The position numbers and the translations under genes were made by a program. The notes under the pieces are model-generated. The model made no database searches and had not been told where the DNA came from. It was given only the letters and a program-made list of their open reading frames with translations. Of a stretch of DNA of 64,000 nucleotides, positions 1 to 10,648 are shown piece by piece (within the stretch, counting starts at the first letter, position 1; the number at the start of each line of letters is the position of its first letter). The stretch is from Trichopria drosophilae. Taxonomy: Eukaryota > Arthropoda > Insecta > Hymenoptera > Diapriidae. Location: the NCBI GenBank assembly GCA_030407085.1, contig CM059587.1, forward strand, positions 24,587,001 through 24,651,000, given 5' to 3'.

Positions 1-1698
1 ACTGTGGTCAATTGTGGTGGATAGCCTACTAGTAGATCTAAGTAAAGCATACTTTGAAGTACAAGGGTATGCGGACGACATAGTCATCATAACCCGAGGT
101 ATCTGCCTAGACACCTTGACAACCAGAATGCAAGCTGCCTTAAACATCGTGAGCAGGTGGTGTCAAGAAAATGAACTGTCGGTTAATGCGGATAAAACAG
201 TAATGATTCCTTTCACTAAGAAAAAGAAAATGGGGAAATGCAAACTGCCAGAATTAGGCGGCAAAGCAATCCCATTAGCCAAGCAAGGCAAATATCTAGG
301 AATTATACTAGACAGAAGCCTTACCTGGAGCCAACACTTGGATTACATCCTGTCAAAAGCGAAAAAAGTCCTTGCGATTACTTCGCGAATGATAGGGAAC
401 AAGTGGCGGTTAAAGCCAAGTATGGCACTGTGGCTATATGAAGCCATAGTTAGACGTATCATCACATATGCAGCAACTGTATGGAAAGAAAAAAATCTAC
501 AAATTACGTGCATAAAAAACTCACCAGTATCCAAGGACAAGCATTTCGTTTGATAACTGGCGCCCTAAGCTCAACTCCAACAATTGCCCTGGAAGCACTT
601 CTAAACATGCCACCACTCCATTTACACGTGAGAAACGAGGCAAGAAGTACCATGTACAGAGTGCTAACTGGAGAGAGATCAAATTGGTTATCAAGGAGGA
701 TTAACAACCTCAAAAGGGAAACCTTGCGAAATCCGATTCTGGGAATGCCCACGGATGACACTAAACTAGAACCTGGGGAAACCAGGCTCTTCAAGTTTGA
801 GTCGATGTCATGGGAACCACAGACATCGATAGAGAATGACCTGACAAGGACCTCATTAGTGTGGTACACCGATGGGTCAAAAAATTCGAGCGGCACAGAA
901 TACGGTATATTCGGGGACCGTCCGAAAGTAAAGATGTCAGGCAGTCTTGATACAAATGCAAGTATTTTTCAAGCGGAATTAATGGCCGTAAGAGAATGCG
1001 TGCAACTTAATTTGGACAGGAAGTACAAAAACCATACTATAGTTATCTTAACAGATAGCCAAGCGTCCTTAATGGCTCTGGAGGCACTAGAGGTAAACTG
1101 CAGACTTGTAAAAGACTGCATTTCCGCTCTAAACACCCTCGCCCGTAATAACAACAGGGTCGTTCTAAAATGGGTAAAAGGACATGCAGGTAATAAAGGC
1201 AATGAAGAAGCCGATAAACTGGCCAAAATAGGTGCCAATAAAAAATTCTGTGGCCCGGAACCGGCCATAGGAATAAATTCCAAAGTAGCGAAAAAACTAC
1301 TTAGGAACTCAATAATAAAGGATGCTAAGGAAAACTGGGGCATAATAACAAACCCTAGACACTCAAAAGCACTCATAGAAGGCTACAACGGATCGAAAGT
1401 CATGGAAATCACCAGCTCAAACAGAAATACAGCAACAGCAGTAACAAGAGTGCTAACAGGGCACTGTCGCCTAAAAAAGCACGCCCTAAGAATGGGGCTG
1501 ACAGACACCGCACTCTGTCGCTTCTGTTTAAGTGAAGAGGAAACTCCAGAACACTTATTAACACTCTGCACAGCAACCTGTCAGAAACGTAAATCGATCT
1601 TCGGAAAAGACTTCCTTACCGCAGAAGAAATAAAAAACCAGTCATTCAGTAGCATTGTAGCCTTTATCGACAAGCTGCAGCTACGGGATGAGCTTTAA
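1..1698 (+). mobile_element. Non-LTR retrotransposon, 3' part of ORF2 (RT, RNase H, CCHC), frameshifted
   Basis: The reading frame is open from base 2 and enters at the end of a reverse transcriptase domain, with the catalytic YADD box at about 77-88. It continues in that frame to about 480, then the homology moves to another frame that runs 481-1698. The change lies at an A-rich run (about 486-496), so a small indel there is the likely cause and the copy is probably dead. The second frame holds an RNase H domain with all four acidic residues in place: D in YTDGSK, E in QAELMAV, D in TDSQAS and D in NEEADKLAK. After it comes a C-x2-C-x8-H-x4-C knuckle (CRFC...HLLTLC). An RNase H after the RT fits I/LOA-type LINE clades; I cannot fix the clade by eye. 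The 5' part is outside the window. No poly-A tail or target duplication was seen. Confidence 0.9.
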
Positions 1699-2930
1699 CT
1701 AGCTAGGTTCGCCACAATAGGATCCTGTCGATCCGCAGTGGCCAGGCCATGAGGCCTAACCATATTAGAATATATACTATATGGTAATTTCTTAGGTTAC
1801 TGAATACGAATCTAACATTTACTCCTAGAATTATGCATTGGCATATCTCCTTTGTTTCGGCACTTTATTCATTATTCGCAACCAAAATATTAATTGTTGC
1901 TACAATTTTTGCATAAGAAATATCAACCTGTCTTTTCTATACAACCTTGTTCTGTCGCTCTTGAATTTTTTTTCTTTGGTGATTTCTGCAAAATATTAAT
2001 TCTTCATACAGCTTTTCCAACTTTTCAACACAGTGACATGTTATTTGGATTGGTATGCCAGCTAAGAAGCTACCATATAGTAAATTTTAAATAAATTTAC
2101 TTATATTTTAAAAATTATGTCCGCCATAACGTATCCGCCATTTTGTATTGTAACATCTGATTTGAGATTCACAATCATCAAGCCCAAAAATTCAAGATAA
2201 CAATAAGTTTTATGAAAATCGATTTAAATTTTATAAATTATGTCCACCATATTGTTTCCGCCATTTTGAATTTTGAAATTCTGATGTCAGGTTCTTAATC
2301 AGCGACTCTCAAATACTCTGAGTAATAGGTTTCAAGACATGAAACTGAGATACTATAGCGATATACATAATTGGAAGAATATTTTCACTTTTTTCCATTT
2401 ATGGGAAGTAATAAATTCGTGTAGTATAATGTAGAATGATTGATAATAGAAAAGTATTTACACGGGTCAAAAAATGATTCAATGTCCAAAAATGAATATT
2501 TCTCAATAATTTTTCATTTGTTGAGTTAACAGATCTTCAGTACACCTATGTAGGTCTACGTCCTTCCCAATGTAAAACAACTGTGTCCATTTTTGCTGCG
2601 ATTTCCTTAACATATATAGTAAATAATAATTAGATTCTTGATAGCAATGGGCGCTGGTCACAAACATATGTCTGCGTTTCACAAGCATTACATTGATCCC
2701 TGTTTTGTATTTTTCGTTTCTTTGCAACTTATACAGTAATTTATACAATAAAAATGAAATCAATGGTAGTACATTTCTATTTATTAACATCAGTATTAAT
2801 AGAAATTCCATGTTTACTAAGAGTTGACAAGTCTGAAAGTCTGATATGCTTCCAGAATATGTTCCTTGACGATCCATTACATTACAAATGACTTGTGAAA
2901 CTCATACCAACATATCCAAAATTTTATTTT
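1699..2930. other. AT-rich noncoding stretch with two degenerate repeat units
   Basis: No recognisable gene. Two similar segments at about 2105-2155 and 2227-2280 share TAAATTATGTCC followed by CCAT and CCGCCATTTTG, spaced about 122 bp. The same kind of unit recurs inside foldback elements elsewhere in the window, so this looks like a remnant of one. A minus-strand open frame at 2503-2877 (124 codons) matches nothing I know. Confidence 0.5.
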
Positions 2931-3130
2931 CTTCACACCGAGAGGGAAAGCAGCAACAACCGCTTGCGGGAGGAAAGATGCCGCTTATCCTCTCGGCAAT
3001 AAAGAAAAATCGTATACTTCCCTCGGGAAGACCGCATGTTTCTCACCCTCTGCTTCACCTCGGGTAAAAATTACACGCAATCTGCGACATTCTTTATTTT
3101 ACCTCCCTAGAGCAACGTACTATTATTTTT
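2931..3130. repeat. Dispersed ~200-bp repeat, copy 1
   Basis: The sequence is clearly related to 51581-51800. Shared pieces in the same order are GAAAGCAGCAAC, a GCTTGCGGGAGG or CCTCCCGCAAGC arm, GAAAAATCG, ACTTCCCTCGGGAAG, CACCTCGGGTAAAAATTAC and CATTCTTTATTTTACCTCCC. It is noticeably richer in G+C than its surroundings and contains the perfect palindrome CTTCCCGAGGGAAG on the reverse strand. No coding frame is kept between the copies. Termini and target duplication are not clear. Confidence 0.65.
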
Positions 3131-3302
3131 CTATGAATTTTAGCAAAAACTTCATGATTCTCATTAAAATGGCATTGAAAACCGATTTTATATACAGTTA
3201 TACATCTTGGATTTAACCAGCGCCTAATTGTTATAGACTCATCTATTTTCAGCAGTCAAATGAGAAAGTAGAGGCTATAGTAAGCGCAGAGCATCAGCAG
3301 TA

Positions 3303-3530
3303 CACTGAAAAAAGTGTCAAGTAAAATTACATTGCATTAATGTAATAATTTCCAACGATTTTTGTGGTGAACTTACAGATTTGTTGTAATTTCTCAACGA
3401 TTTCTCGAAGATTTTGACCATAAACATAGTAATATTACAATAAAAGTGTAATTTTCCCACGAAAATCATTGGACACCAAAATACCACTGATAATCGTGGT
3501 AAATTTACATTATTTTATAACAAAATGTGA
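3303..3530. repeat. Decayed TA-inserting MITE, probable
   Basis: It begins TA|CACTGAAAAAAGTG and is filled with GTAAAATTAC/GTAAATTTAC words like those of the better MITE at 8850-9223. The right terminus is not recognisable, so the end is approximate. Confidence 0.3.
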
Positions 3531-3684
3531 CTTGGTATGTTAATTACGTATAGTATTAGTAGATTATATATTATTTACATAAATTAGAATAATAATTAAG
3601 TAACCATGTGTATTTTTATAAAATAGTTTTATTGTAAAAAGTGCATTGTATAAATTACAGCTAAGAATAACTTTATAATACTCC

Positions 3685-3987
3685 ATGGGGCAAAATACGG
3701 TTTCCAATAAGAGACGATCACCTATTCCGTTGAGCGTTGAAATATCAGCAATGTTGGATAACATTACTACACCGCCGAAGAACAAACAGCCAAATATCGT
3801 TTCTTCATCGAAATTAAATGACATTTGCAGCAACGACTTCTCTAAACTTCACACGGATGAATTATCCGAAAGAAATTTCATTAAAAAGAAAAAATTACAT
3901 TTTAATTACTTTAATAAAGGAATTTCATTTTTCAACAGAATCTTGCAGTGTTCAAACTACGAAGGGCATTTGCGAGAAAAGAAATAA
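3685..3987 (+). CDS. Hypothetical small protein, 100 residues, convergent with Taf13
   Basis: I do not recognise this protein. It starts at ATG 3685, 25 bases after a possible splice acceptor (TTACAG ending at 3660); an in-frame TAA lies just upstream, so the ATG would be the real start if the frame is used. The product is hydrophilic and basic, with a proline/serine-rich N-terminal third (SPIPLSVEISAMLDNITTPP) and a lysine-rich stretch (IKKKKLHF) near residue 68. It ends at TAA, 150 bases before the Taf13 stop on the other strand. Its composition looks more protein-like than the other AT-rich frames nearby, but with no homology seen it could be chance. An antisense open frame (3564-3833) is hydrophobic and less convincing. 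Confidence 0.3.
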   Translation: MGQNTVSNKRRSPIPLSVEISAMLDNITTPPKNKQPNIVSSSKLNDICSNDFSKLHTDELSERNFIKKKKLHFNYFNKGISFFNRILQCSNYEGHLREKK

Positions 3988-4136
3988 TATGAAACAGCAT
4001 CCCTGAAGAAATTCACTACTTCATATTTCCATGCACAGCACTTTTCATGCCTTTCTTTATAAAGAAAAGGATAAACTCTACAGTAATTAACAGGTGAAAC
4101 CAAATATAAACTTTATAGTATAGCTTAAAGATTTGC

Positions 4137-4770
4137 CTACTGTGATGTAGTACCTGCATATTTAACTTCATCAAATGCTTTTCGTGCCTTCTTTAATTCT
4201 TCGTTCATTGTCAGAAGGTCTTTTACTCTCGCATATTTTCTTGCATCTTTTCTCACTGCGAAGAAGTAGCTTTCATTAATGCAATAATATTTTCTAGATT
4301 GCCTTCGATAATATTTATTTTCGTATACAATGTTGATAGAGGACAAGAAAATTATACCTAAAAATACAATATCCTCGACTTGGACACGTCCTGTGCGCCC
4401 AATCTCCATAGCCCGATGAGTCATTTCAGTAATAAATTCAATGACTAGATCTTCTAATAGATCCACACTTTCTGTATATGGATTTTGATCGTCTCCAAAT
4501 CCATACATCATGCAACGCAGTTCCTTAGAAAATAGCCGCTTCCTGCCACTTGTCAAAGTTCCTCCAATTGGAATTTCAGTTTCTTCATCGTCAAACTATA
4601 TAATTTGCAGAATTTATAAATGCAATATACTTTATTAATTATAACTGACAGACTGCATGGAAAAACTCAAATATTTAGATTTTAAAAAGTACATAAAAAA
4701 CTTTTGAATTATACAAAAGAGTAAAACAATTATAATGGTCAGTAACCTGCAAAAGCATGACTGGATGCAT
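4137..4770 (-). CDS. Taf13: TAF13, TFIID subunit 13, three coding exons
   Basis: TAF13 is a histone-fold subunit of the general transcription factor TFIID in the nucleus and pairs with TAF11. Exon 2 (4595-4358) encodes the conserved block RKRLFSKELRCMMYGFG, then DQNPYTESVDLLEDLV and GRVQVEDIVFL. It ends with a GTATAA donor at phase 1. Exon 3 (4255-4137) follows a 102-base intron with a TTCTTCGCAG acceptor and encodes VRKDARKYARVKDLL and the C-terminal KKARKAFDEVKY helix, ending in TAG. This is nearly identical to the human protein in the fold. Exon 2 is open back to an acceptor at 4597-4596 and has no ATG, so an upstream exon is required. The best candidate is 4770-4747 (24 nt, MHPVMLLQ, then GTTACT), which joins at phase 0 to give a 126-residue protein, close to the usual ~125. 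That first exon is an inference; the other two are firm. Confidence 0.93.
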
Positions 4771-4779
4771 GTCTGTACG

Positions 4780-6212
4780 AAATAAAACGTTTTGCGATTA
4801 TTAGCGACAATCATAATTATACCATCAGTAATTTTAACTTAATTCTTCCATAGAGCCCTTCAGTTTATGTACAAACAAGAATAACATATACTTAAATCAT
4901 AAGAAGTGAACATGATTTCTATATAGCTTGAAGATTTCTGATGTCTTCTTCATCATGCAGAGCAATTCTTTTAACAGCACAACATAAGAAAATTCAAAGG
5001 AATATTTGCTATTTTTAGTCAAAATATTAATTACAATGGTCTAAACAATTTTTAATATTTTTCAATATACATTTATTGGCTTCTTTCGTTGTTATTCCCC
5101 CCCCCCCCTTCCCGCAAACTGTCCCTACTTACCAAATTCATCAAGGAATTTGTCTTAATAAAAACATGATTTTCTACCGAAGGATTTTCATCGATAAACA
5201 TAAGCAATGCACAATCTAGAAGCTTGAGACGAATTCTAATAGCATAAATGTTATTAAAGCTTTCAATACACTTAAACATGCAAATCGTTACAAAATGGCT
5301 TCACTTAGAAGATACTTAAATTAAAAGGTATAAGCTAGGAAAAGGAGTTTTAATGAAGTACGCAACTTCTTAGCTCCTGTTAATATCAAATTAAAGGTAT
5401 AAGCTAATGCAGTGTTACAAATTTACTTGATTAATTTAGCATTCATTCAACTACAATTTAATTATACAAATCTTCAACTTGGTCACATCTGTTAAAAATA
5501 TTGATGTTCTATGCATTCAATAATAACCAACAATTTTAAATAACATACTTTATAACAAATAAATACCTAAAGTATAATGAGCGTATATATAAGAAAGTAT
5601 ATAAAAACCTTAAAATTATTATTAAAATACATCAATTCTAAATGAGTAGTCTAGTTTAACTTATAAATCTTATAACGATAAAAATTATAAAAGGCATTTT
5701 CTCAAATAATTTGTCTAACTAGTGAATATAATGTATATAATTAGCAATACAGTTATTAAGCGTAATAATGCTTGGCTATTTCTAGTCTAAGTAATGTCTG
5801 AAAAGCGCTGCAGTAAGGAATAAAGCAACAAAAATCTGCAAAATAAGCATGGAGTGGATCCCTGACAGCTTTAGTCAAACTTTTGAAGCATACGATTGGG
5901 TGGGCATTTATTCTTCTTCATTCGCATGCAATATTGGTACGAAAAGCTTTTTCGATTCAGGATGCGTAAAATGACCATTTTATGACTCTTCTTCAGGGTG
6001 TGAAATGGCCATTTCAAAACCCATGTATTAGAAGGGGATTTTGCTAAGCCATCAATTATAAAAATGGCTGTTCTTACATCGTCTCTGTAAAGAATTATTG
6101 TTCATGCCACAGGCGTAACAATATGACCAGCTTTTACATGAGGCGTAAAACATCATTTTATACCCTTGGTACAAAGAATACTATTTCAAGTCGTTAACAA
6201 AATAATTTAAGC
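4780..6212. other. AT-rich intergenic DNA upstream of Taf13
   Basis: No gene is recognisable. There is a run of 12 C at 5097-5108. From 5960 to 6165 there are several short palindromes built on GCGTAAAAT/ATTTTAT (for example 5964-5983 and 6142-6162), the same word family found at 20.0 kb and 51.8 kb. The Taf13 promoter should lie just above 4770, but no clear core element was seen. Confidence 0.45.
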
Positions 6213-6216
6213 GTGT

Positions 6217-8360
6217 CACGGTGAGCTACGATTCAATTCAACCCAAAAGTTCTTTCACCTCGCGGTTTTCTTCTGATATCTTTTCAGAGGTGCCTGGAAA
6301 ATATTTTAAGCCATAAATGAAAATAATCGTTAGGGGGAACTAAAAAATCTTAATTTTTCAGTTTTTTTTAAGGTTATTGACAATATTTCCATGAAAATAA
6401 AAGTTTGATATAGTTTTTTCACTGTAATATTTGGGTTTAGACATTAAAACGTAAATCCTGAATTTTACAATATATTTTTATATTACACATAGTCGAAAAT
6501 ATTAAAAAATGTGCAAAAAGTGGTACTTTTTGTTACTTTTCTTTCAATACCTTTTTTGTAAGTCATCCTACAACAAAATAACATCGTAATGAATTTAATG
6601 ACTTGTAATTATCTACAAATAAAAAGAAACTCTGAAGCCTTACCTGTCATATTTCCAAAGATATGTCCATTCGAAGTTACGTTACTAAGTGGACATTTTT
6701 TTCTACTTCCAAATATTGTCAAATAACTTTTTCTACAAGCCTTGCAGTGAAATACTGTACTGGAATACATTAAAGTAGACTTAATTTCGAACAATTTAAA
6801 AAAAAATTTACTAAGATATCTTGTACAGTTTCGAAGATACAGACGTTTTAATTTCGCGCATTCTGCGTACTAATATTTCTCTTGTGCTAGCGATTGCATT
6901 CAATTCATTTAATTGCGGTTTAACGCATTTCTCGATATTCGATTGATCTTAATTCGTATATATCATTTCATTGTTTGTATGTAAATCAATGTTTCTGTGG
7001 TCGTCAGGAAAAACCAGCTACCTGAATTTTTTCAAAAGTCGAGATAAACACGTTTAATGTTTTAGATTTGCATTTAAATCTGTGTAAATGTGATTTTTAT
7101 TTTTTAAATAATTTTAAAATGTGATATTGAAGCCAAATTTCGATCTGGCAGAGCGATGGCAAGTCAGAAATTGATCCTGTTTTCGGTGGTTTGTCTATTT
7201 CTTTAAAAAAATGCAGTTTCTGTTTTTTAATTCCTGATGAACACAGATTTCAATATTTGTTAAGTAAACTATAAAATACAAATTGACTTGAAAATAACAG
7301 AAATATAAGAATCTTTTTAAAAATACATGTGTTGCCATGTTTATTTATTATTAAACGAAAATTAATATATCTATTTCTTGTGTAACTGAAGTTGTTGGAT
7401 TTTGCATACACCTATTTTTTCATTTCTTGAGTTAGTTATAGCTTACTTCAGTTTCCATGGTAACTTACTTACCATATTTCGATTTGATCCGAAACCGGCC
7501 TCCCCATGATTTACAATCAACTCCCTATTTTGTTTTAGCGATTTGCTAGATGTAAAGAAATTGCAAGTTCTCATGGTAATTATACTTATATTGCAGCCAA
7601 TTCAATTGGTACAGTAACAGCAAATTCCGATAACTCAAATGAGAGTCGGTATAGACCCACTCTCTCCTGTATATCATCCTACTCTCTCAAAATCAGTGAA
7701 TAGTCACTGAACTTCTAGTGAAATTAAAACGTCTGTATCTTCGAAACTGTACAAGATATCTTAGTAAATTTTTTTTTAAATTGTTCGAAATTCAGTCTAC
7801 TTTAATATATTCCCGTACAATATTTCACTGTGAGGCTTGTAGAAAAAGTTATTCGACAATATTTGGAAGTAGAAAAAAATGTTCACCCTGTAACGTAACT
7901 TCGAATGGACATTTTGTTGGAAATATGACAGGTAATGCTTCAATTTTTTTTTTTATTTGTAGATGATTATAAGCCGTTGAATTCATTCCTATGTTATCTT
8001 ATCGTAGAATGACTTACAAAACAGATATTAAAAGAAAAGTAACAAAAAGTACCACTTTTTGCACATTTTTTAATATTTTCGACTATGTGTAGTATACAAA
8101 CATATTGTAAAATTCAGGATTTACTTTTTAATGTCAAAACCCAAATTTTACAGTGAAAAAATTATATCAAACCTTTATTTTCATGGAAATATTGCCAATA
8201 ACCTTAAAAAAAAACTGAAAAATTAAGATATTTTTAGTTCCCCCTAACGATTATTTTCATTTATGGCTTAAAATATTCTCTAGGCACCCCTGAAAAGATA
8301 TCAGAAGAAAACCGCGAGGTGAGAGAACTTTTGGGTTGAATTGAATCGTAGCTCACCGTG
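6217..8360. mobile_element. 2.1-kb DNA element with ~650-bp terminal inverted repeats, 4-bp TSD (Chapaev-like)
   Basis: The left end reads CACGGTGAGCTACGATTC and the right end is its reverse complement. The repeats run inward for about 650 bp (6217-6870 and 7715-8360) with few differences. The element is flanked by GTGT on both sides (6213-6216 and 8361-8364), a 4-bp target duplication. CAC termini with 4-bp duplications fit the Chapaev branch of the CMC superfamily; that assignment is an inference. The central ~850 bp has no transposase, so this is a non-autonomous copy. Each arm carries the same open frame fragment (minus strand 6609-6794, plus strand 7718-7966; for example FGSRKKC and NVTSNGH), with several cysteines. 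This follows from the repeat and is not proof of a protein. Confidence 0.8.
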
Positions 8361-8375
8361 GTGTATTCTTATATT

Positions 8376-8847
8376 CCGTAATTTAAAACTTTGTGCAATA
8401 AGGCAAGTATTAGAATTCTCGACCACTACAGAGCCTCATCTTGCTTTTCCTTACTTTGAAAATATTTATATGTTTTGAAACTTAATTCATGTAACATTCA
8501 TAATATAAACATATAGAAGTATACTCTTTTTTAAGTGTATTCATGAAATCATTGTGTTCTTATGTACATCACTCTTCCAATCCAAAGTAAGTATATTACT
8601 TTTAAATAATCAACATTCTCGTAAAGTTATATACAAAAGAATACAATTTATAATTCAATAATTGTGTACACAAGTTTATTGCATCTCTACCTATTTGTCT
8701 GTGAGAAATCTTTTTGAAGATCTACGTAAGAAAAAGAATGCTAATATTGAATTCATTTAAAATTGACAAAGAAAATAGAGTTATAGTAAGTGATTTTGAA
8801 GTATTTTGATAATAATTAAATCTTGATTATATTTGACAATTTACCCC
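8376..8847. other. AT-rich DNA, nothing recognised
   Basis: No coding frame, repeat or RNA gene could be supported between the 2.1-kb element and the next MITE. Confidence 0.5.
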
Positions 8848-8849
8848 TA

Positions 8850-9223
8850 CACTGTAAAAAATGATGGTGTAAAATTACTTACAGAATTGTAAAATTACAG
8901 TATGTATGATTATCTTAGAAGTAGTCTAAAATCACTATTCCACTAGGAATTTTACCACTATCGTACTAATTTTCCAACAAAATTGTAAAATGACTCCGTT
9001 CAGAGTAGATAATTTACAAGACCCTTTCTGAGCGTAGTAATTTTACTACTGCAAAAGAGTAATTTCACTACTTTGAAAATCGTAATTTTACTACGCTAGA
9101 AGTGGTAAATTTACAAGAGCATTGTAATTTTACAATCTTCCTAGGGATTTCCTTTCGTTCAAAGTGGGTCTTTCTGATTACCTGTTGCCATAGTATAATT
9201 TTACACTAAAATTTTTTACAGTG
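8850..9223. mobile_element. 374-bp MITE with TA target duplication (Tc1/mariner type)
   Basis: The ends are CACTGTAAAAAATGATGGTG and, at the right, TTACACTAAAATTTTTTACAGTG, inverted and flanked by TA (8848-8849, 9224-9225). The interior has many AATTTTAC/GTAAAATT words on both strands, so it can fold back along most of its length. TA duplication and CAC/CAG-type ends fit a non-autonomous Tc1/mariner element. No open frame. Confidence 0.7.
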
Positions 9224-9225
9224 TA

Positions 9226-10376
9226 CGAAAGAAAGATTAAGAACTTTCTGGAAGAAAACAAAATAATAATGTAAAGTATATTACTATGCAACCTTTCCTC
9301 AAAGTTGACAAATTCTTCAGAACCCAATGCAACGTATACAAATTATATATTTCTTGACTATGATCGTTATTCATCAGCACAGTTCACATAATACATAAAA
9401 TAGACACTTGTTACGGAAAACATCATTCAAACAAGGGTTACATATAGCTGATTTTTTTTAAGCGTTTGGGAATTTTAATGAATTCTGACCAATTTTAGGT
9501 TAACAATTGGTTTGATATATATGTTCAATTTACAGGGACAAACGAAGAATCTGCGTATTAAGTTTTTTTACAAATGTTATGTTTATGTAGAAAAATGAAC
9601 TTTAAATTGCTCACTTGTTCGAATGTCTCTTCTTGCGCCATTTTAATTTGTAATTTTGTAAGTGCAATGTATAATAATAAGAAAAAAAATTCCTTACTAT
9701 TCTTCGAATTCTACCCTTGTGATAAACGCGCCACCTTACAGTAAAGATCTGAAGCTACACGCTACAGAACTTCGGATAAAACAGAAATACATAGGATGAA
9801 TGTAAATATGTATACATTTGATTGATGTTCTTTACTGCAAAGAACAGATTTTTTTAATGGATTTAAAGTACTCGTATATTATTTTCTTGTACTAAAACTA
9901 ATAAATTATGAAGTACATTGAAGTGGACGTTTTAATTCTATTTGGGAATCGCAAAATTAATTTGTGATAAATATCCCAACAAATACCTTGTAATTCTGCA
10001 TTTGTAATAACGGACCGGATATTATCGTGTAATTATTAGTCTGTCTTTTCTGTTCATTCTTATACGGATAAAAACAACTCATGAAACACATTTATGTAAC
10101 TACAAATTTACATAACATAATGATCTCATAATGACATCCAGTTCAGAAAAACCTCATATAATTTGAGTATTTGACGAATCTGACCTCTTGCGGAAAACAT
10201 TATCAGATATAATTTTGAGCTACAATCTGGGCAATTGAAAATCTTTCGTAAATATAGTTTTATTGGGAGATTCAGGAGTGGAATTCAAGTATACAGCAGA
10301 ATTAAAAATATCAATATATTTTATTCGATTTTTATTTATTGGGATTTGCCTCAATTAAGAACTCGGAATAACAACC
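9226..10376. other. AT-rich DNA, nothing recognised
   Basis: I see no gene, repeat structure or RNA gene in this stretch. Confidence 0.5.
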
Positions 10377-10586
10377 CAGGCAGCAAAATAGAAAAGAGTT
10401 CAGAATGATTTCGAAATGTGCTCTAAAATAAATCAGATGACCCACTTTCTGAGGATTTTATGAACACTATGTCATTATGAAATTTTTATGAACTCATGTT
10501 ATAAAACCCTTAGAAAGTGGGACATCTGGACCTCTGTTAGTGCACATTTCTAAATCATTCTGAACTATTTTTGATTGTGCTGTCTA
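10377..10586. repeat. ~210-bp foldback MITE, copy 1
   Basis: The left arm begins CAGGCAGCAAAATAGAAAAG and the right arm ends with the inverted GTGCTGTCTAG. Both arms contain GAGTTCAGAATGATTTC or its complement, and CCCACTTTCTGAGG pairs with CTTAGAAAGTGGG. A second copy lies at 16862-17070. No clear target duplication, no open frame. Confidence 0.75.
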
Positions 10587-10648
10587 GGAGTTAATTCAGT
10601 TTCAAATCTAATTCAACGTTAATTAGATTCGCTAAAATATATTCAGAC

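Noticed and set aside
2503..2877. 124-codon minus-strand frame
   Set aside because: No family recognised, AT-driven composition and no splice or promoter context; noted only within the intergenic entry.
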